A DNA stretch of 64,000 nucleotides from Dyella sp. AtDHG13 (lineage in GTDB: Bacteria > Pseudomonadota > Gammaproteobacteria > Xanthomonadales > Rhodanobacteraceae). Position 1 is the stretch's first letter, and each line of letters starts with the position of its first letter. The notes below the pieces were generated by a model. That model searched no databases. It was not told the origin of the DNA and saw only the letters and a program-made list of their open reading frames with translations. The position numbers and the translations under genes are program-made. The stretch is taken from assembly GCF_003201105.1 (NCBI RefSeq), contig NZ_QICJ01000011.1:1-64000 (forward strand), read 5' to 3'. Positions 21,701 through 29,564 of this stretch are shown here, piece after piece.

Positions 21701-22030
21701 CGCCTGCACGTCCTGCGCGGCGATGTCGATGTCGCGGTCCATCGCGAACTGCAGCACGATGGTCGACAGGCCCGCCGACGAGTCGGAGGTCATCATCGAC
21801 AGGCCGGAGATCTGGCCGAAGTTGCGCTCCAGCGGCGTGGTGACCAGCGACGCCATGGTGGAGGCGCTGGCGCCCGGATACTGCGTGGTCACGACCAGGC
21901 TGGGCGCGTCGATCTCGGGGAGCGCCGACACCGGCAGCTCGCGGTAGCCGAGGATGCCGAGCAGCAGCACCGCCACCATCAGCAGCGAAGTGGCGATCGG
22001 TCGTCGGATGAAGAGTGTGGAGAAGCCCAT
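18794..22030 (-). CDS. mdtB: RND multidrug efflux permease, MdtB-like
   Basis: Encodes 1078 aa. The N-terminus STLFIRRPIATSLLMVA is typical of the MdtB/MuxB branch; TM4 has GFVVDDAIVMIENIVRY with the paired Asp of the proton path. Two periplasmic porter and docking loops and the C-terminal second membrane half are complete. It acts in the inner membrane with the adaptor at 22171-23439 and probably the second permease at 14771. The adaptor gene ends 140 bp upstream on the same strand. Substrates cannot be deduced from sequence. Confidence 0.94.
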   Translation of the reverse strand: MGFSTLFIRRPIATSLLMVAVLLLGILGYRELPVSALPEIDAPSLVVTTQYPGASASTMASLVTTPLERNFGQISGLSMMTSDSSAGLSTIVLQFAMDRDIDIAAQDVQAAINQARGTLPSTLPYPPVYNRVNPADAPIMTLKLTSDSLPLRDVNNYADSILAQKLSQVQGVGLVSIAGNVRPAVRVQVNPSQLANLGLTMEDVRSALTEANVNAPKGTLNGATQSYSIGTNDQLADAAEYKNTIIAYKNNAPVRLSDVASVVDGVENDQLAAWANGKPAVLLDIRRQPGANIVQTVQQIRNILPQLQAVLPADVHLDVFADRTITIRASVEDVQFTLILTICLVVAVIFVFLRRLWATVIPSVAVPLSLMGTFGVMAFTGMSLDNLSLMALTVATGFVVDDAIVMIENIVRYIEQGKEGKEAAEIGAKEIGFTVLSLTVSLIAVFLPLLLMPGVTGRLFHEFAWVLTIAVAISMLVSLTLTPMMCAYLLRPDALPEGDDAHERHAAAGKKTWWSRLVNVYEGSLDWVLGHQRLTMLIAGATVVLTVFLYIVIPKGLLPEQDTGLITGVVQADQNVAFPQMEQRTKAVAEALRRDKAVTGVAAFIGAGSINPTLNQGQLSIVLKDRGDRDGLDDVVARLQKEAAGIPGVALYLKPVQDVTLDSRVSATEYQYSMSDVNATELSGYATKMTQALRQLPELADVDNNLADQGTSLKLTIDREKASRLGVPVQTIDDTLYDSFGQRQISTIFTQLNQYRVVLEVAPQFRTSTALLNQLTVKSNGSGALTGSNATSFGQVASSNSSTSTGLGVANTGVIIGAGGTIPLASLATAEVTTAPLVVSHQQQLPAVTISFNLAPGYSLSEAVKAIHGVEQQLNFPPQVRGQFIGKAAEFSTSLTNEVLLLVASIVVIYIVLGVLYESYIHPLTIISTLPPAGVGALLALILCGMSLSVDGIVGIVLLIGIVKKNAIMMIDFAIEAQREGMKPHEAIRRACLLRFRPIMMTTAAAMLGALPLALGNGIGAELRRPLGVSIVGGLLLSQLVTLYTTPVIYLYMERFSDWLRERRERRALERAQTRGAV

Positions 22031-22170
22031 AGGTTTGCCGTCAATAAGTGGCTGTCAGCTTGCTCGCGCAATGCGTTGTCGGGGTGGCGGCGACGGCACG
22101 CGGCGCGTCCTTGCCCTGCCACCGGCGACGCAAGCCCCTGGCCTGCGCCGCCCTGTTGCCATGCGTCCGC

Positions 22171-23439
22171 TCAGCCGCCGCGGCGACCGCCGCCGCCCTG
22201 CTTGGCATTCTTCTTGGCCTTGTCCATCTCGGCCGGGGTCGGCGCCGCCGGCACTTCGCCCGGCTTGAGCGCCTTGACCTTGCTGCCCGGCTTGAGGCGG
22301 AACTGGCCCTCCGTCACCACCTGATCGTTGAGCGCCAGGCCCGAGGCGATCATCACGTGGCTGTCGCCCACTTCGTTGGCCACCTTCACCGGCTGCATCT
22401 TGACCGTCTGGTCCTGCTGCAGCAGGTACACGTAGTCGCCGTCCGGACCGCGCTGCACCGCCTGCGCCGGGATCACCAGGCCGCCGGCCACCGTGCGAAC
22501 CTTCAGGCGCACATTGACGAACTGGCCCGGCCACAGGTCGCCCTTGGCGTTCTGGAACACCGAGCGCAGCTTGAACGTGCCGGTGGTGGTGTCGATCTGG
22601 TTGTCCACCACGTTGAGCTGGCCGTCGTCGGCGATGGTGTGCGCATCGGCGCGATCCAGCGCCAGCACTTCCAGCGGATCGCCGCCGCCCGAGGCCGAGC
22701 GCACCGCTTCCAGGTTCTGCTCGGGCAGGTTGAACATCACGTAGATCGGGTGGATCTGGGTCAGCGTGACCACGTTGGTGGTGGTGACCACCACGTTGCC
22801 CGGATCGACCTGGCGGATGCCGGCCACGCCGTCGATGGGCGAGACGATGCGGGTGTAGTCCAGGTTGACCTTGGCCGCGCGCACCGCCGCCTTGTCGGCC
22901 GCCACGCTGGCGGCGAGGTTGGCCACGTTGTTGCGGTAGGTGTCCATGTCCAGCTGGGCCACGTAGCCCTTGGCCACCAGCGCGTCGTTGCGCTTGAGCG
23001 TGCTCTGCGCGGTGGCGAGCTGCGCCTCGTCCATCTGCTGCTTGCCCACGGCCTGGTCATAGGCGGCCTGGAACGGGCGCGGGTCGATCTGCGCCAGCAG
23101 GTCGCCCTTCTTCACTTCCTGGCCTTCCTTGAAATTGATGCTGAGCATCTGGCCGCTGATCTGCGGATTCACCGTGACGGTGTTGAGCGCCTGCACGGTG
23201 CCCAGCGCCGTGAGGTAGACCGGCACGTCCTGCTTGACCACCGGCTCCACCGTCACCGGCACCGGTGCGGCGTCCTTGTCCTGGGCCGAGGCATCGCCCT
23301 GTCCCTGACCCTTGTGCTGGCCGCGGTGCTCGCCCTGCGCGCCTTCCTCGGCGGCGGGCTTGTGCAGCAAACGGAAGCCCACGGCCCCCACCACGATCAC
23401 AGCCACGACGATCAGCGCGATCTTCCAAAAACGCGACAT
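22171..23439 (-). CDS. mdtA: RND periplasmic adaptor (membrane fusion protein), MdtA-like
   Basis: Encodes 422 aa: an N-terminal anchor helix (residues 5-25), a Gly/Gln/Asp-rich linker, then lipoyl half-motifs (VTVNPQISGQMLSINFKEGQ and LDYTRIVSPIDGVAGIRQ) around an alpha hairpin, beta-barrel and membrane-proximal domains. The tail is KKNAKQGGGGRRGG. It bridges the inner-membrane pump and an outer-membrane channel. The start at 23439 follows GGGAG; an upstream ATG would add a hydrophobic but non-family extension. First gene of the efflux locus. Confidence 0.93.
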   Translation of the reverse strand: MSRFWKIALIVVAVIVVGAVGFRLLHKPAAEEGAQGEHRGQHKGQGQGDASAQDKDAAPVPVTVEPVVKQDVPVYLTALGTVQALNTVTVNPQISGQMLSINFKEGQEVKKGDLLAQIDPRPFQAAYDQAVGKQQMDEAQLATAQSTLKRNDALVAKGYVAQLDMDTYRNNVANLAASVAADKAAVRAAKVNLDYTRIVSPIDGVAGIRQVDPGNVVVTTTNVVTLTQIHPIYVMFNLPEQNLEAVRSASGGGDPLEVLALDRADAHTIADDGQLNVVDNQIDTTTGTFKLRSVFQNAKGDLWPGQFVNVRLKVRTVAGGLVIPAQAVQRGPDGDYVYLLQQDQTVKMQPVKVANEVGDSHVMIASGLALNDQVVTEGQFRLKPGSKVKALKPGEVPAAPTPAEMDKAKKNAKQGGGGRRGG

Positions 23440-23791
23440 GAAAAACTCCCAGAAAGAAAGACAGGCCACCCGACCCCACCGGTGCGCTCCGCGCGCCTGA
23501 CCTATGTGTCGAGTGAAAGCATAGGGTCAGATCAACGGGAATAGACAATGCCAGTTGACATGGGTGCCCTATGACCGATGGCAGGGTTTTGCCAGCTTAT
23601 CGCGTCAAAATAAAGAAACTTGCATGAAATCAGAGCCGCCTTAGGCAGGGCTTGCCCGCGACACAGCGCCGCTGCACCCGACTGAAACTTGCCGCGGCCT
23701 TCGTCTATACTCGGCCAATTGCTGTCTGAACCAAAGCTAATCCGGCCCACCGGGCTGTCCTTTGATCTGTCCATTGAATTGGAGTCATTGC
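23440..23791. other. Divergent spacer between mdtA and the cytochrome c gene, with a candidate promoter
   Basis: A 352-bp gap without a supported ORF. CTGAAA (23682-23687) and TATACT (23706-23711) at 18-bp spacing form a plausible sigma-70 promoter for the cytochrome gene. Nothing else was recognised. Confidence 0.5.
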
Positions 23792-24325
23792 GTGAGCGGT
23801 TCCCTGACCAAATCCGACCAGAGCTTCATGCGCAGCTTTTCCCTGCTGATCGCGGGCCTGTCTGTACTGACTCTGGTGCTGATCGGCGGCGCCTGGTTGA
23901 TCTACGACCATGAGCCGAAGGAAGTGAACCCGCAGACCGCCGCGCAGACCGAGGCGCGCATCGCGCCCGCCGGCGCCGTCTACGCCGGCGACACCGGCCG
24001 CGCCGCCATGCAGGCCGCGCAGGAAGCCGCCGCCAAGGCCGCCGCCTCGCAGGTGGCCTACGGGGGCACCACCGACGGCAAGACCATCTACGACAACCTG
24101 TGCCACAGCTGCCACACCGCCGGCGTGGCCGGCGCGCCGAAGCTGGGCGACAAGTCCAACTGGGGTCCGCGCATCGCCCAGGGCATCGACACCCTGATCA
24201 AGCACGCGACGGACGGCTACAAGGGCCCGGACGGCAACATGATGCCGGCCAAGGGCGGCAACCCGGCGCTGACGGACGACCAGGTGAAGGCCGCGGTGCA
24301 CTGGATCGTGGATCAGGCGAAGTAA
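23792..24325 (+). CDS. Membrane-anchored c-type cytochrome (cytochrome c5-like)
   Basis: Encodes 177 aa from a GTG start with GGAG 8 bp upstream. Residues about 14-36 form an uncleaved membrane anchor, then an Ala-rich linker, then one class I cytochrome c domain with the heme site CHSCH near residue 110 and a likely axial Met in NMMPAKGG. It would carry electrons on the periplasmic face of the inner membrane. Similar anchored cytochromes serve terminal oxidases, but no oxidase gene is adjacent. It is monocistronic with its own terminator. Confidence 0.9.
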   Translation: MSGSLTKSDQSFMRSFSLLIAGLSVLTLVLIGGAWLIYDHEPKEVNPQTAAQTEARIAPAGAVYAGDTGRAAMQAAQEAAAKAAASQVAYGGTTDGKTIYDNLCHSCHTAGVAGAPKLGDKSNWGPRIAQGIDTLIKHATDGYKGPDGNMMPAKGGNPALTDDQVKAAVHWIVDQAK

Positions 24326-24347
24326 TGGCCTGAGGGTTCAGGTTTCC

Positions 24348-24375
24348 GAAAACGCCGCCTTCGGGCGGCGTTTTC
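24348..24375. terminator. Bidirectional intrinsic terminator
   Basis: GAAAACGCCGCC-TTCG-GGCGGCGTTTTC, between the convergent cytochrome c and acpH genes, with A/T tracts on both sides. Confidence 0.88.
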
Positions 24376-24412
24376 TTTGGGGCCATCCCCCATGCCTGCG
24401 CGAAGACTCCCG

Positions 24413-24997
24413 TCAGTTCGCCTCGATCCACTGCGCCGCGAACTGCCTCAACTGCGGAAAGAACGCCTCGAACGCCGCCTGCAGCGGCCGGTCCAGCCCC
24501 ACCAGCACCGGCAATGCCTCCGCCACGGGGTTGGCGCGCCGCAGCCGATGGGAGATGCCATCGAACGCCGCGCCCATTTCCTCCGGCCGCGCATAGCCCG
24601 CCGGCAGCGCGTGCGCTTCCATGTAATGGCGAAAACGCAGCAGGCCCGGCGGCAACAGCGATTCATGGCGGTAAAGCAGTTCGCGCACGCCGGCCGAATA
24701 CGCATCCAGCGGATGATCGCTCCAGCGCGGGAAATCGCGCGCGAGCAGATGGTCGAACCACATGTCGAGCAGAATGCCGCCATAGCGGCGGTACGGCACC
24801 GGCAACAGCGCGCGCGCCTCGACCACCACGGGATGGCTGTCGGTATACACGTCGATCGCGCGATGCAGGCGGATGCCGGCGATCACTCTGGCCGGCAAGG
24901 CCGCATCTGGCGTGCCGTGGACAAAATCGCCCATCAGCCCGCCCAGCCGCAGGAACTCGTCGTCGCCCGCCAGCAGCGTGTGCGCCAGATGGTTCAT
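24413..24997 (-). CDS. acpH: Acyl carrier protein phosphodiesterase
   Basis: Encodes 194 aa, usual for AcpH. It starts MNHLAHTLLAG and has GLMGDFVHG, IRLHRAIDVYTDSHPVV and YGGILLDMWFDHLLA, the His/Asp metal-binding pattern of this HD-related family. It removes the 4'-phosphopantetheine arm from holo-ACP. The frame is open upstream through the neighbouring gene, but the start at 24997 matches the family N-terminus; the ribosome site is weak. It diverges from the hydrolase gene by 48 bp. Confidence 0.9.
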   Translation of the reverse strand: MNHLAHTLLAGDDEFLRLGGLMGDFVHGTPDAALPARVIAGIRLHRAIDVYTDSHPVVVEARALLPVPYRRYGGILLDMWFDHLLARDFPRWSDHPLDAYSAGVRELLYRHESLLPPGLLRFRHYMEAHALPAGYARPEEMGAAFDGISHRLRRANPVAEALPVLVGLDRPLQAAFEAFFPQLRQFAAQWIEAN

Positions 24998-25045
24998 CGC
25001 CGTTCGCCCGAACGCCGGGGCCGCATGGCGGTTATCATCTTGTCC

Positions 25046-25735
25046 ATGAATCCCGTCATCATCCCCACCCAACCCGACCACTTCCCGGAGCAGGCTGCCA
25101 GCTTCGCGCTGGACGGCCCCGCCGGCAAGCTGGAAGCGGTGAGCGACGTGGCCGTGCCCGAAGAGGCGCGCCGCGGCACCGCCATCATCTGCCATCCGCA
25201 CCCGCTGCAGGGCGGCACCATGCACAACAAGGTGGTGACGATGGTGGAGCGCTCGCTGCGCGAGTCGGGGCTGGATACGGTGCGCTTCAACTTCCGCGGC
25301 ACCGGCGAGTCCGAGGGCACCTACGACCACGGCAACGGCGAAGGCGACGACCTGGCCGCCGTGGCGGCCTGGGTGCGGCGGCTGCGTCCGCACGACGCGC
25401 TGTGGCTGGCCGGCTTTTCGTTCGGCAGCTATGTCTCCATCCGCAACGCCGTGCGCCTGCACGCGGATGCCCTGATCAGCATCGCGCCGCCGGCGGGCCG
25501 CTGGCCGTTCGAAGACATCCAGCTGCCCGCCTGCCCCTGGCTGGTGGTGCAGGGCGAGGAAGACGAAGTGGTCGACCCGCAGGCCGTGTTCGACTGGATC
25601 GATGGCATGGCGCACAAGCCCGAGCTGGTCCGCATGCCCGAAACCAGCCACTTCTTCCACCGCCGCCTGATGGACCTGCGCGGCGCGATCAAGCACGCCG
25701 TGCAGCCGTGGCTGCCGCCGCTGCGCCAGGACTGA
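25046..25735 (+). CDS. Alpha/beta hydrolase (COG2945 type)
   Basis: Encodes 229 aa. Motifs are CHPHPLQGGTMHNKVV, FNFRGTGESEG and the nucleophile elbow GFSFGS, then GEEDEVVDP (acid) and ETSHFFHRR (His), so the Ser-Asp-His triad is complete. This group is annotated as predicted cytoplasmic hydrolases without a proven substrate. An in-frame ATG at 25025 would add seven residues; neither has a strong ribosome site. zapE follows 70 bp downstream on the same strand and may share transcription. Confidence 0.88.
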   Translation: MNPVIIPTQPDHFPEQAASFALDGPAGKLEAVSDVAVPEEARRGTAIICHPHPLQGGTMHNKVVTMVERSLRESGLDTVRFNFRGTGESEGTYDHGNGEGDDLAAVAAWVRRLRPHDALWLAGFSFGSYVSIRNAVRLHADALISIAPPAGRWPFEDIQLPACPWLVVQGEEDEVVDPQAVFDWIDGMAHKPELVRMPETSHFFHRRLMDLRGAIKHAVQPWLPPLRQD

Positions 25736-25805
25736 TGCCCCGCCCTTTCCTTCCCCGTTCGATGCCCCGCGTCCCCACGGAGCGTCTGTAGAGCCCGCCG
25801 TACCC

Positions 25806-26927
25806 ATGAGCAACTCCGTCCTGCTCGCGCCCAGCGCGCGTTATCACGAAGGCGTCAGCGCGCACCGCTGGGAAGCCGATCCTGCCCAGCAAGCGCTGCT
25901 GCCCGAGTTCGACCGCATGCACGCCGAACTCATCGCGGCGGCGGCCAACGGCAACGGCAGCGGCCTGTTTGGACGTCTGAAATCCCTGCTGGGCAACGAC
26001 GCGCGCGAAGGCGTGACGGGGTTGTACCTGTGGGGCAGCGTGGGCCGCGGCAAGACCTTCCTGATGGATATGTTCGTCGCCAGCCTGCCGCAGGGCATGG
26101 CACTGCGCCGCCACTACCACCGCTTCATGGGCGAGGTGCACGAACAGCTGCGCGAACTCGGCGAGCGGCAGGATCCGCTGCTCGAAGTCGCCGCCAACAT
26201 CGCCTCGCGCTGCCGCGTGCTGTGCCTGGACGAGTTCCTGGTGAACGACATCGGCGACGCGATGATCCTAGGCACCTTGCTGCAGGCCTTGTTCGAGCGC
26301 GGCGTGACCCTGGTGACCACCTCCAACACCGCGCCGGCCAACCTGTACAAGGACGGCCTGCAACGCGCGCGCTTCCTGCCGGCCATCGCGCTGATCGAGA
26401 AGCACTGCCGCGTGGTGCAGATGATCTCCTCGCACGACTGGCGCCTGCGCGCGCTCACCCAGGCCGCGGTGTACCAGACACCGCCGGGAGCGGAAGCGGA
26501 ACGCGCGCTCGCGCGCATCTTCACCACGCAGGCCGAAGGCCCGGTGCAGGACGGCGGCGACATCATCGTCAACGACCGCCCCATTCCCGTGCGCAAGCGC
26601 GCGCGCAACATCCTGTGGTTCGAATTCGCCGCGCTGTGCGAAGGCCCGCGCGCCGTGTCCGACTACATCGAACTGGCCAAGGCCGGGCCCGCCGTCATCG
26701 TTTCCAACGTACCGCAGTTCACCGTGTACACGGACGATGCAGCACGCCGCTTCGTGCTGCTGGTGGACGAGTTCTACGACCGCAAGGTGAAGCTGATCCT
26801 GTCGGCGGCGGCGCCGATCACCGAGCTGTACGACGGCGAGCGCTTGCGCGCGGAGTTTGGCCGCACGGAGTCGCGGCTGATCGAGATGCAGAGCGAGGAG
26901 TATCTCGCGAGTGAGCATTTGGCGTAG
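25806..26927 (+). CDS. zapE: Cell division ATPase ZapE (AFG1-like)
   Basis: Encodes 373 aa, a normal ZapE length. Walker A is LWGSVGRGKTFLMDMF (Lys83), Walker B is VLCLDEFLVNDIGDAM, and the C-terminus has RNILWFEFAALCEGPRA and FVLLVDEFYDR. ZapE is an AAA-type ATPase that acts at the late divisome, mainly under low oxygen or stress in E. coli. The gene follows the hydrolase gene and is followed by a repeat pair. Confidence 0.94.
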   Translation: MSNSVLLAPSARYHEGVSAHRWEADPAQQALLPEFDRMHAELIAAAANGNGSGLFGRLKSLLGNDAREGVTGLYLWGSVGRGKTFLMDMFVASLPQGMALRRHYHRFMGEVHEQLRELGERQDPLLEVAANIASRCRVLCLDEFLVNDIGDAMILGTLLQALFERGVTLVTTSNTAPANLYKDGLQRARFLPAIALIEKHCRVVQMISSHDWRLRALTQAAVYQTPPGAEAERALARIFTTQAEGPVQDGGDIIVNDRPIPVRKRARNILWFEFAALCEGPRAVSDYIELAKAGPAVIVSNVPQFTVYTDDAARRFVLLVDEFYDRKVKLILSAAAPITELYDGERLRAEFGRTESRLIEMQSEEYLASEHLA

Positions 26928-26958
26928 TTGAGTGGTGTTTGGACTGGCCTCAGTCCAC

Positions 26959-27121
26959 TCCCCTCTCCCCGCCGGGGAGAGGGCTGGGGTGAGGGGCCAA
27001 TCTTGCCTCGCCATTCCAAAAGAACCGTCATGCCTGCTTTCGCTTGAATGACAGGCAAAGAATGAAACGGTACCGCGAGCACCCGCCCCTCACCCCAACC
27101 CTCTCCCCGGAGGGGAGAAGG
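26959..27121. repeat. Inverted pair of CTCTCCCC-type repeats around a degenerate palindrome
   Basis: Left unit CCCCTCTCCCCGCCGGGGAG followed by AGGGCTGGGGTGAGGGGC (26959-26997); right unit is the inverse, GCCCCTCACCCCAACCCTCT then CCCCGGAGGGGAGAAGG (27085-27121). Between them CGTCATGCCTG and GAATGACAGG recall the window's other palindrome family. It fills the gap downstream of zapE. Confidence 0.75.
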
Positions 27122-27192
27122 AGCAAAGTCAGCGCCCCGCGCTCACCCACCACAACTGCTAAGGTGCCCCCACCCCAGCCCATGGACTCCCC

Positions 27193-27570
27193 ATGCCGCT
27201 CCTGCTCGCCATCGCCCTGCAACTGAGCCCCTCCGCCGGCGCGGATTTCCATGCGCGCGTCACCCAGGCCAAGCTGGCCGAGGGCGCGGCCACCGGTCCG
27301 GCGTACCAGAAGCAGATGTGGGAACGCATCGGCGATGCGACCACGGACGCCTACAAGGCCTGCCTGGCCGGCACGCAGCCGCCGGACAAGTCGCCCTTCA
27401 CGCTGGTCGCCAACGTGATGCCGGATGGCCGCCTCGGCGGCATCGCGGTCCAGCCCGAGAGCCCGGTGGCCCGGTGCATGGCCAGCCACTTCGCCGGCCT
27501 CGCCCTGCCCGCGCCGCCGGGCAAACCCGCGCCCTATCCCATCGAGATCGACTTCAGCATCAAGCCGTGA
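27193..27570 (+). CDS. Conserved-looking exported protein of unknown function (125 aa)
   Basis: A short hydrophobic N-terminus (MPLLLAIALQLSPSAGA) may be a signal peptide. The C-terminal half, FTLVANVMPDGRLGGIAV followed by RCMASHFAGLALPAPP and YPIEIDFSI, has the rhythm of a small TonB-C-like or energy-transduction beta domain, but this is only a resemblance. No function is assigned. It precedes the c-di-GMP gene by 126 bp on the same strand. Confidence 0.7.
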   Translation: MPLLLAIALQLSPSAGADFHARVTQAKLAEGAATGPAYQKQMWERIGDATTDAYKACLAGTQPPDKSPFTLVANVMPDGRLGGIAVQPESPVARCMASHFAGLALPAPPGKPAPYPIEIDFSIKP

Positions 27571-27696
27571 CCATCGCCTGTCGCAAGCCATCGCGACACG
27601 CGACATACATACATTGGCCTCATTGCGATGGGCGGAGCGGCTGGAGTAGCCTCGCACCTGATCGGGACCACACGGTCCCGTAGGGGGCAAGACGTG

Positions 27697-29538
27697 ATGC
27701 GCACGACCACGGAATGCGGTCCGGGGCAGCACGCGGCTGGGCATCAGGCAAGCGTGCCTGCCGTTGACCTGCGTTCGGGGCAGACGACCTCGGCCGACAG
27801 TTTTGCCGTGCCCGGCTTTGATGCCGTCGTGCGCCTGGTCACGCGTTCGCTCGGCGTGCCCCTGGTGGCGCTGGTGCTCAACAGCGGCGCGGCGTACTGG
27901 TTCGCCGACGGCAACGAGGTGCCCGCCAGCGGACCGCGCGCCCTGCATCCCCTGTTTCTTCAGGCGGCGCGCAGCCTGTCGCCGCACGTGGTGCTCGACG
28001 CGCTGGACGACGAACGCCTGCGCGATGCCGTGCCGCCGCTGACGGCGGGGCCCGGCCCCATCCGCTTCTTCGCCAGCGAACCGGTGGGCACGCTCACCGG
28101 ACAGCACATCGGCGCGTTGTGCGTGATGGATGCGCAACCGCGCGCGGCGCTGAGCGAAAGCGAGCAGACCGCGCTGCGCGATGCCGCCTCGCTGATTGGC
28201 ACCGGCGTGGTGCTGCGCAGCTATCTGGGCCGCACCGATCCCATCACGCAGCTGCCGCACCGCTATGCGTTCTTCGACGACCTACGCAAGCACCTGCACG
28301 ACGGCGCGCACCACGCCTGGGTGATGGCGGTCGACGTGGCGCCGGTGCAGCGCTTCAACGCCTTCATCCGCGCCATGGGCCATGCGTATGCGGACGAGCT
28401 GATGCGCGCCGTCGCCGCGCGCGTGCTGGCGTGGATTCCCGCCGACACGCATCTCTATCAGGTGGGCACCACACGCTTTGCCGCGGTGCTGCCGGATCAC
28501 CACCTGCTCGACGACACCTCGCGCCTGGATGATCTGGTCTCGCGCCTGCGCCAGCCGTTCGATTGCCTGGGCATCCCGCTCACCATCCAGCCCGGCGTGG
28601 GCCTGCTGAAGATCAACGCCGCCGAATTGCGCGGCGGCGATCCGCTGCGGCTGGTGATGAACGCCTCCTATGCGGCGCAGCAGAGTCCGCGCGGCTGGGC
28701 CGTCTACAACCGCCTGCAGGACGAACAGCAGCGGCAGGAATTCCTGCTGGTGACCGAACTGGCGGCAGCGCTGGACGAAGGCGCGGAACTGGACCTGCAT
28801 TACCAGCCGCGCATCGACCTGGACAGCGGCCGCTGCGTGGCACTGGAAGCGCTGGCGCGCTGGCACCATCCCACGCTCGGCCCGGTGCCGCCCGCGCATT
28901 TCGTGGCGCTGGCCGAACGCGCCGGCCTGATGCATTCGCTCACGCAATGGGTGATGGAGCGCAGCGTGGCGCAGCTCGCCACCTGGCATCGCGCCGGCCA
29001 CGACATCAAGCTGTCACTCAATGTCTCCAGCACCGACCTTGGCGCCGACCTCGTGGGCCGCCTGCAGAACGTGGCCGAGCGCCACAAGATCGGGCTCGAT
29101 GCGCTCGAACTGGAATTCACCGAAAGCACGCTGATGGAACACAGCGCGGTCACGCGCCGGCATCTCGCCGCGATCCGGCAGCTTGGCGCGGGCATCGCCA
29201 TCGACGATTTCGGCACGGGCTACAGCAACCTCGCCGCGCTGCGGCAGATGCCGGCCACCAGCCTGAAGATCGACCAGTCGTTCGTGCGCGGCATGGGCAC
29301 CAGCCCGCACGACGAAGCCATCGTGCGCTCCGTGGCGGACCTGGCGCGCAACATGGGCTTTCGCGTGGTGGTGGAAGGCGTGGAAACCTCAAGCATCTAC
29401 CACAGCGTGCTGGGCATGGCCTGCGACGAGGCGCAGGGCTTCCATATCGCCTATCCGATGCCCTCCTGCGACGTGCCGGCGTGGCTGGCGGCGCATCAGG
29501 GCATGCCGTCGCGGCGTGCGGTGCGCTGGGGCGAATAA
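27697..29538 (+). CDS. GAF-GGDEF(degenerate)-EAL protein, probable c-di-GMP phosphodiesterase
   Basis: Encodes 613 aa. A GAF-like sensor domain (about residues 30-180) leads into a GGDEF domain whose active-site loop reads VGTTRF (256-261) instead of GGDEF, so cyclase activity is not expected. The EAL domain is intact: LEALARW (EAL at 384-386), SLNVS, ELEFTES, IDDFGTGYS (503 on), SLKIDQSFV and VVEGVET, all residues needed to bind metals and cleave c-di-GMP. The degenerate domain may bind GTP as a regulator, as known for CC3396-type proteins (inference). The start at 27697 follows AGGGGG. Confidence 0.9.
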   Translation: MRTTTECGPGQHAAGHQASVPAVDLRSGQTTSADSFAVPGFDAVVRLVTRSLGVPLVALVLNSGAAYWFADGNEVPASGPRALHPLFLQAARSLSPHVVLDALDDERLRDAVPPLTAGPGPIRFFASEPVGTLTGQHIGALCVMDAQPRAALSESEQTALRDAASLIGTGVVLRSYLGRTDPITQLPHRYAFFDDLRKHLHDGAHHAWVMAVDVAPVQRFNAFIRAMGHAYADELMRAVAARVLAWIPADTHLYQVGTTRFAAVLPDHHLLDDTSRLDDLVSRLRQPFDCLGIPLTIQPGVGLLKINAAELRGGDPLRLVMNASYAAQQSPRGWAVYNRLQDEQQRQEFLLVTELAAALDEGAELDLHYQPRIDLDSGRCVALEALARWHHPTLGPVPPAHFVALAERAGLMHSLTQWVMERSVAQLATWHRAGHDIKLSLNVSSTDLGADLVGRLQNVAERHKIGLDALELEFTESTLMEHSAVTRRHLAAIRQLGAGIAIDDFGTGYSNLAALRQMPATSLKIDQSFVRGMGTSPHDEAIVRSVADLARNMGFRVVVEGVETSSIYHSVLGMACDEAQGFHIAYPMPSCDVPAWLAAHQGMPSRRAVRWGE

Positions 29539-29564
29539 GGTAGCCGCAACGGTCGCCGTCACCG

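Noticed and set aside
18731..22324. Plus-strand frames of 508 and 628 codons opposite mdtB
   Set aside because: Shadow frames with biased composition; the RND permease is clear.
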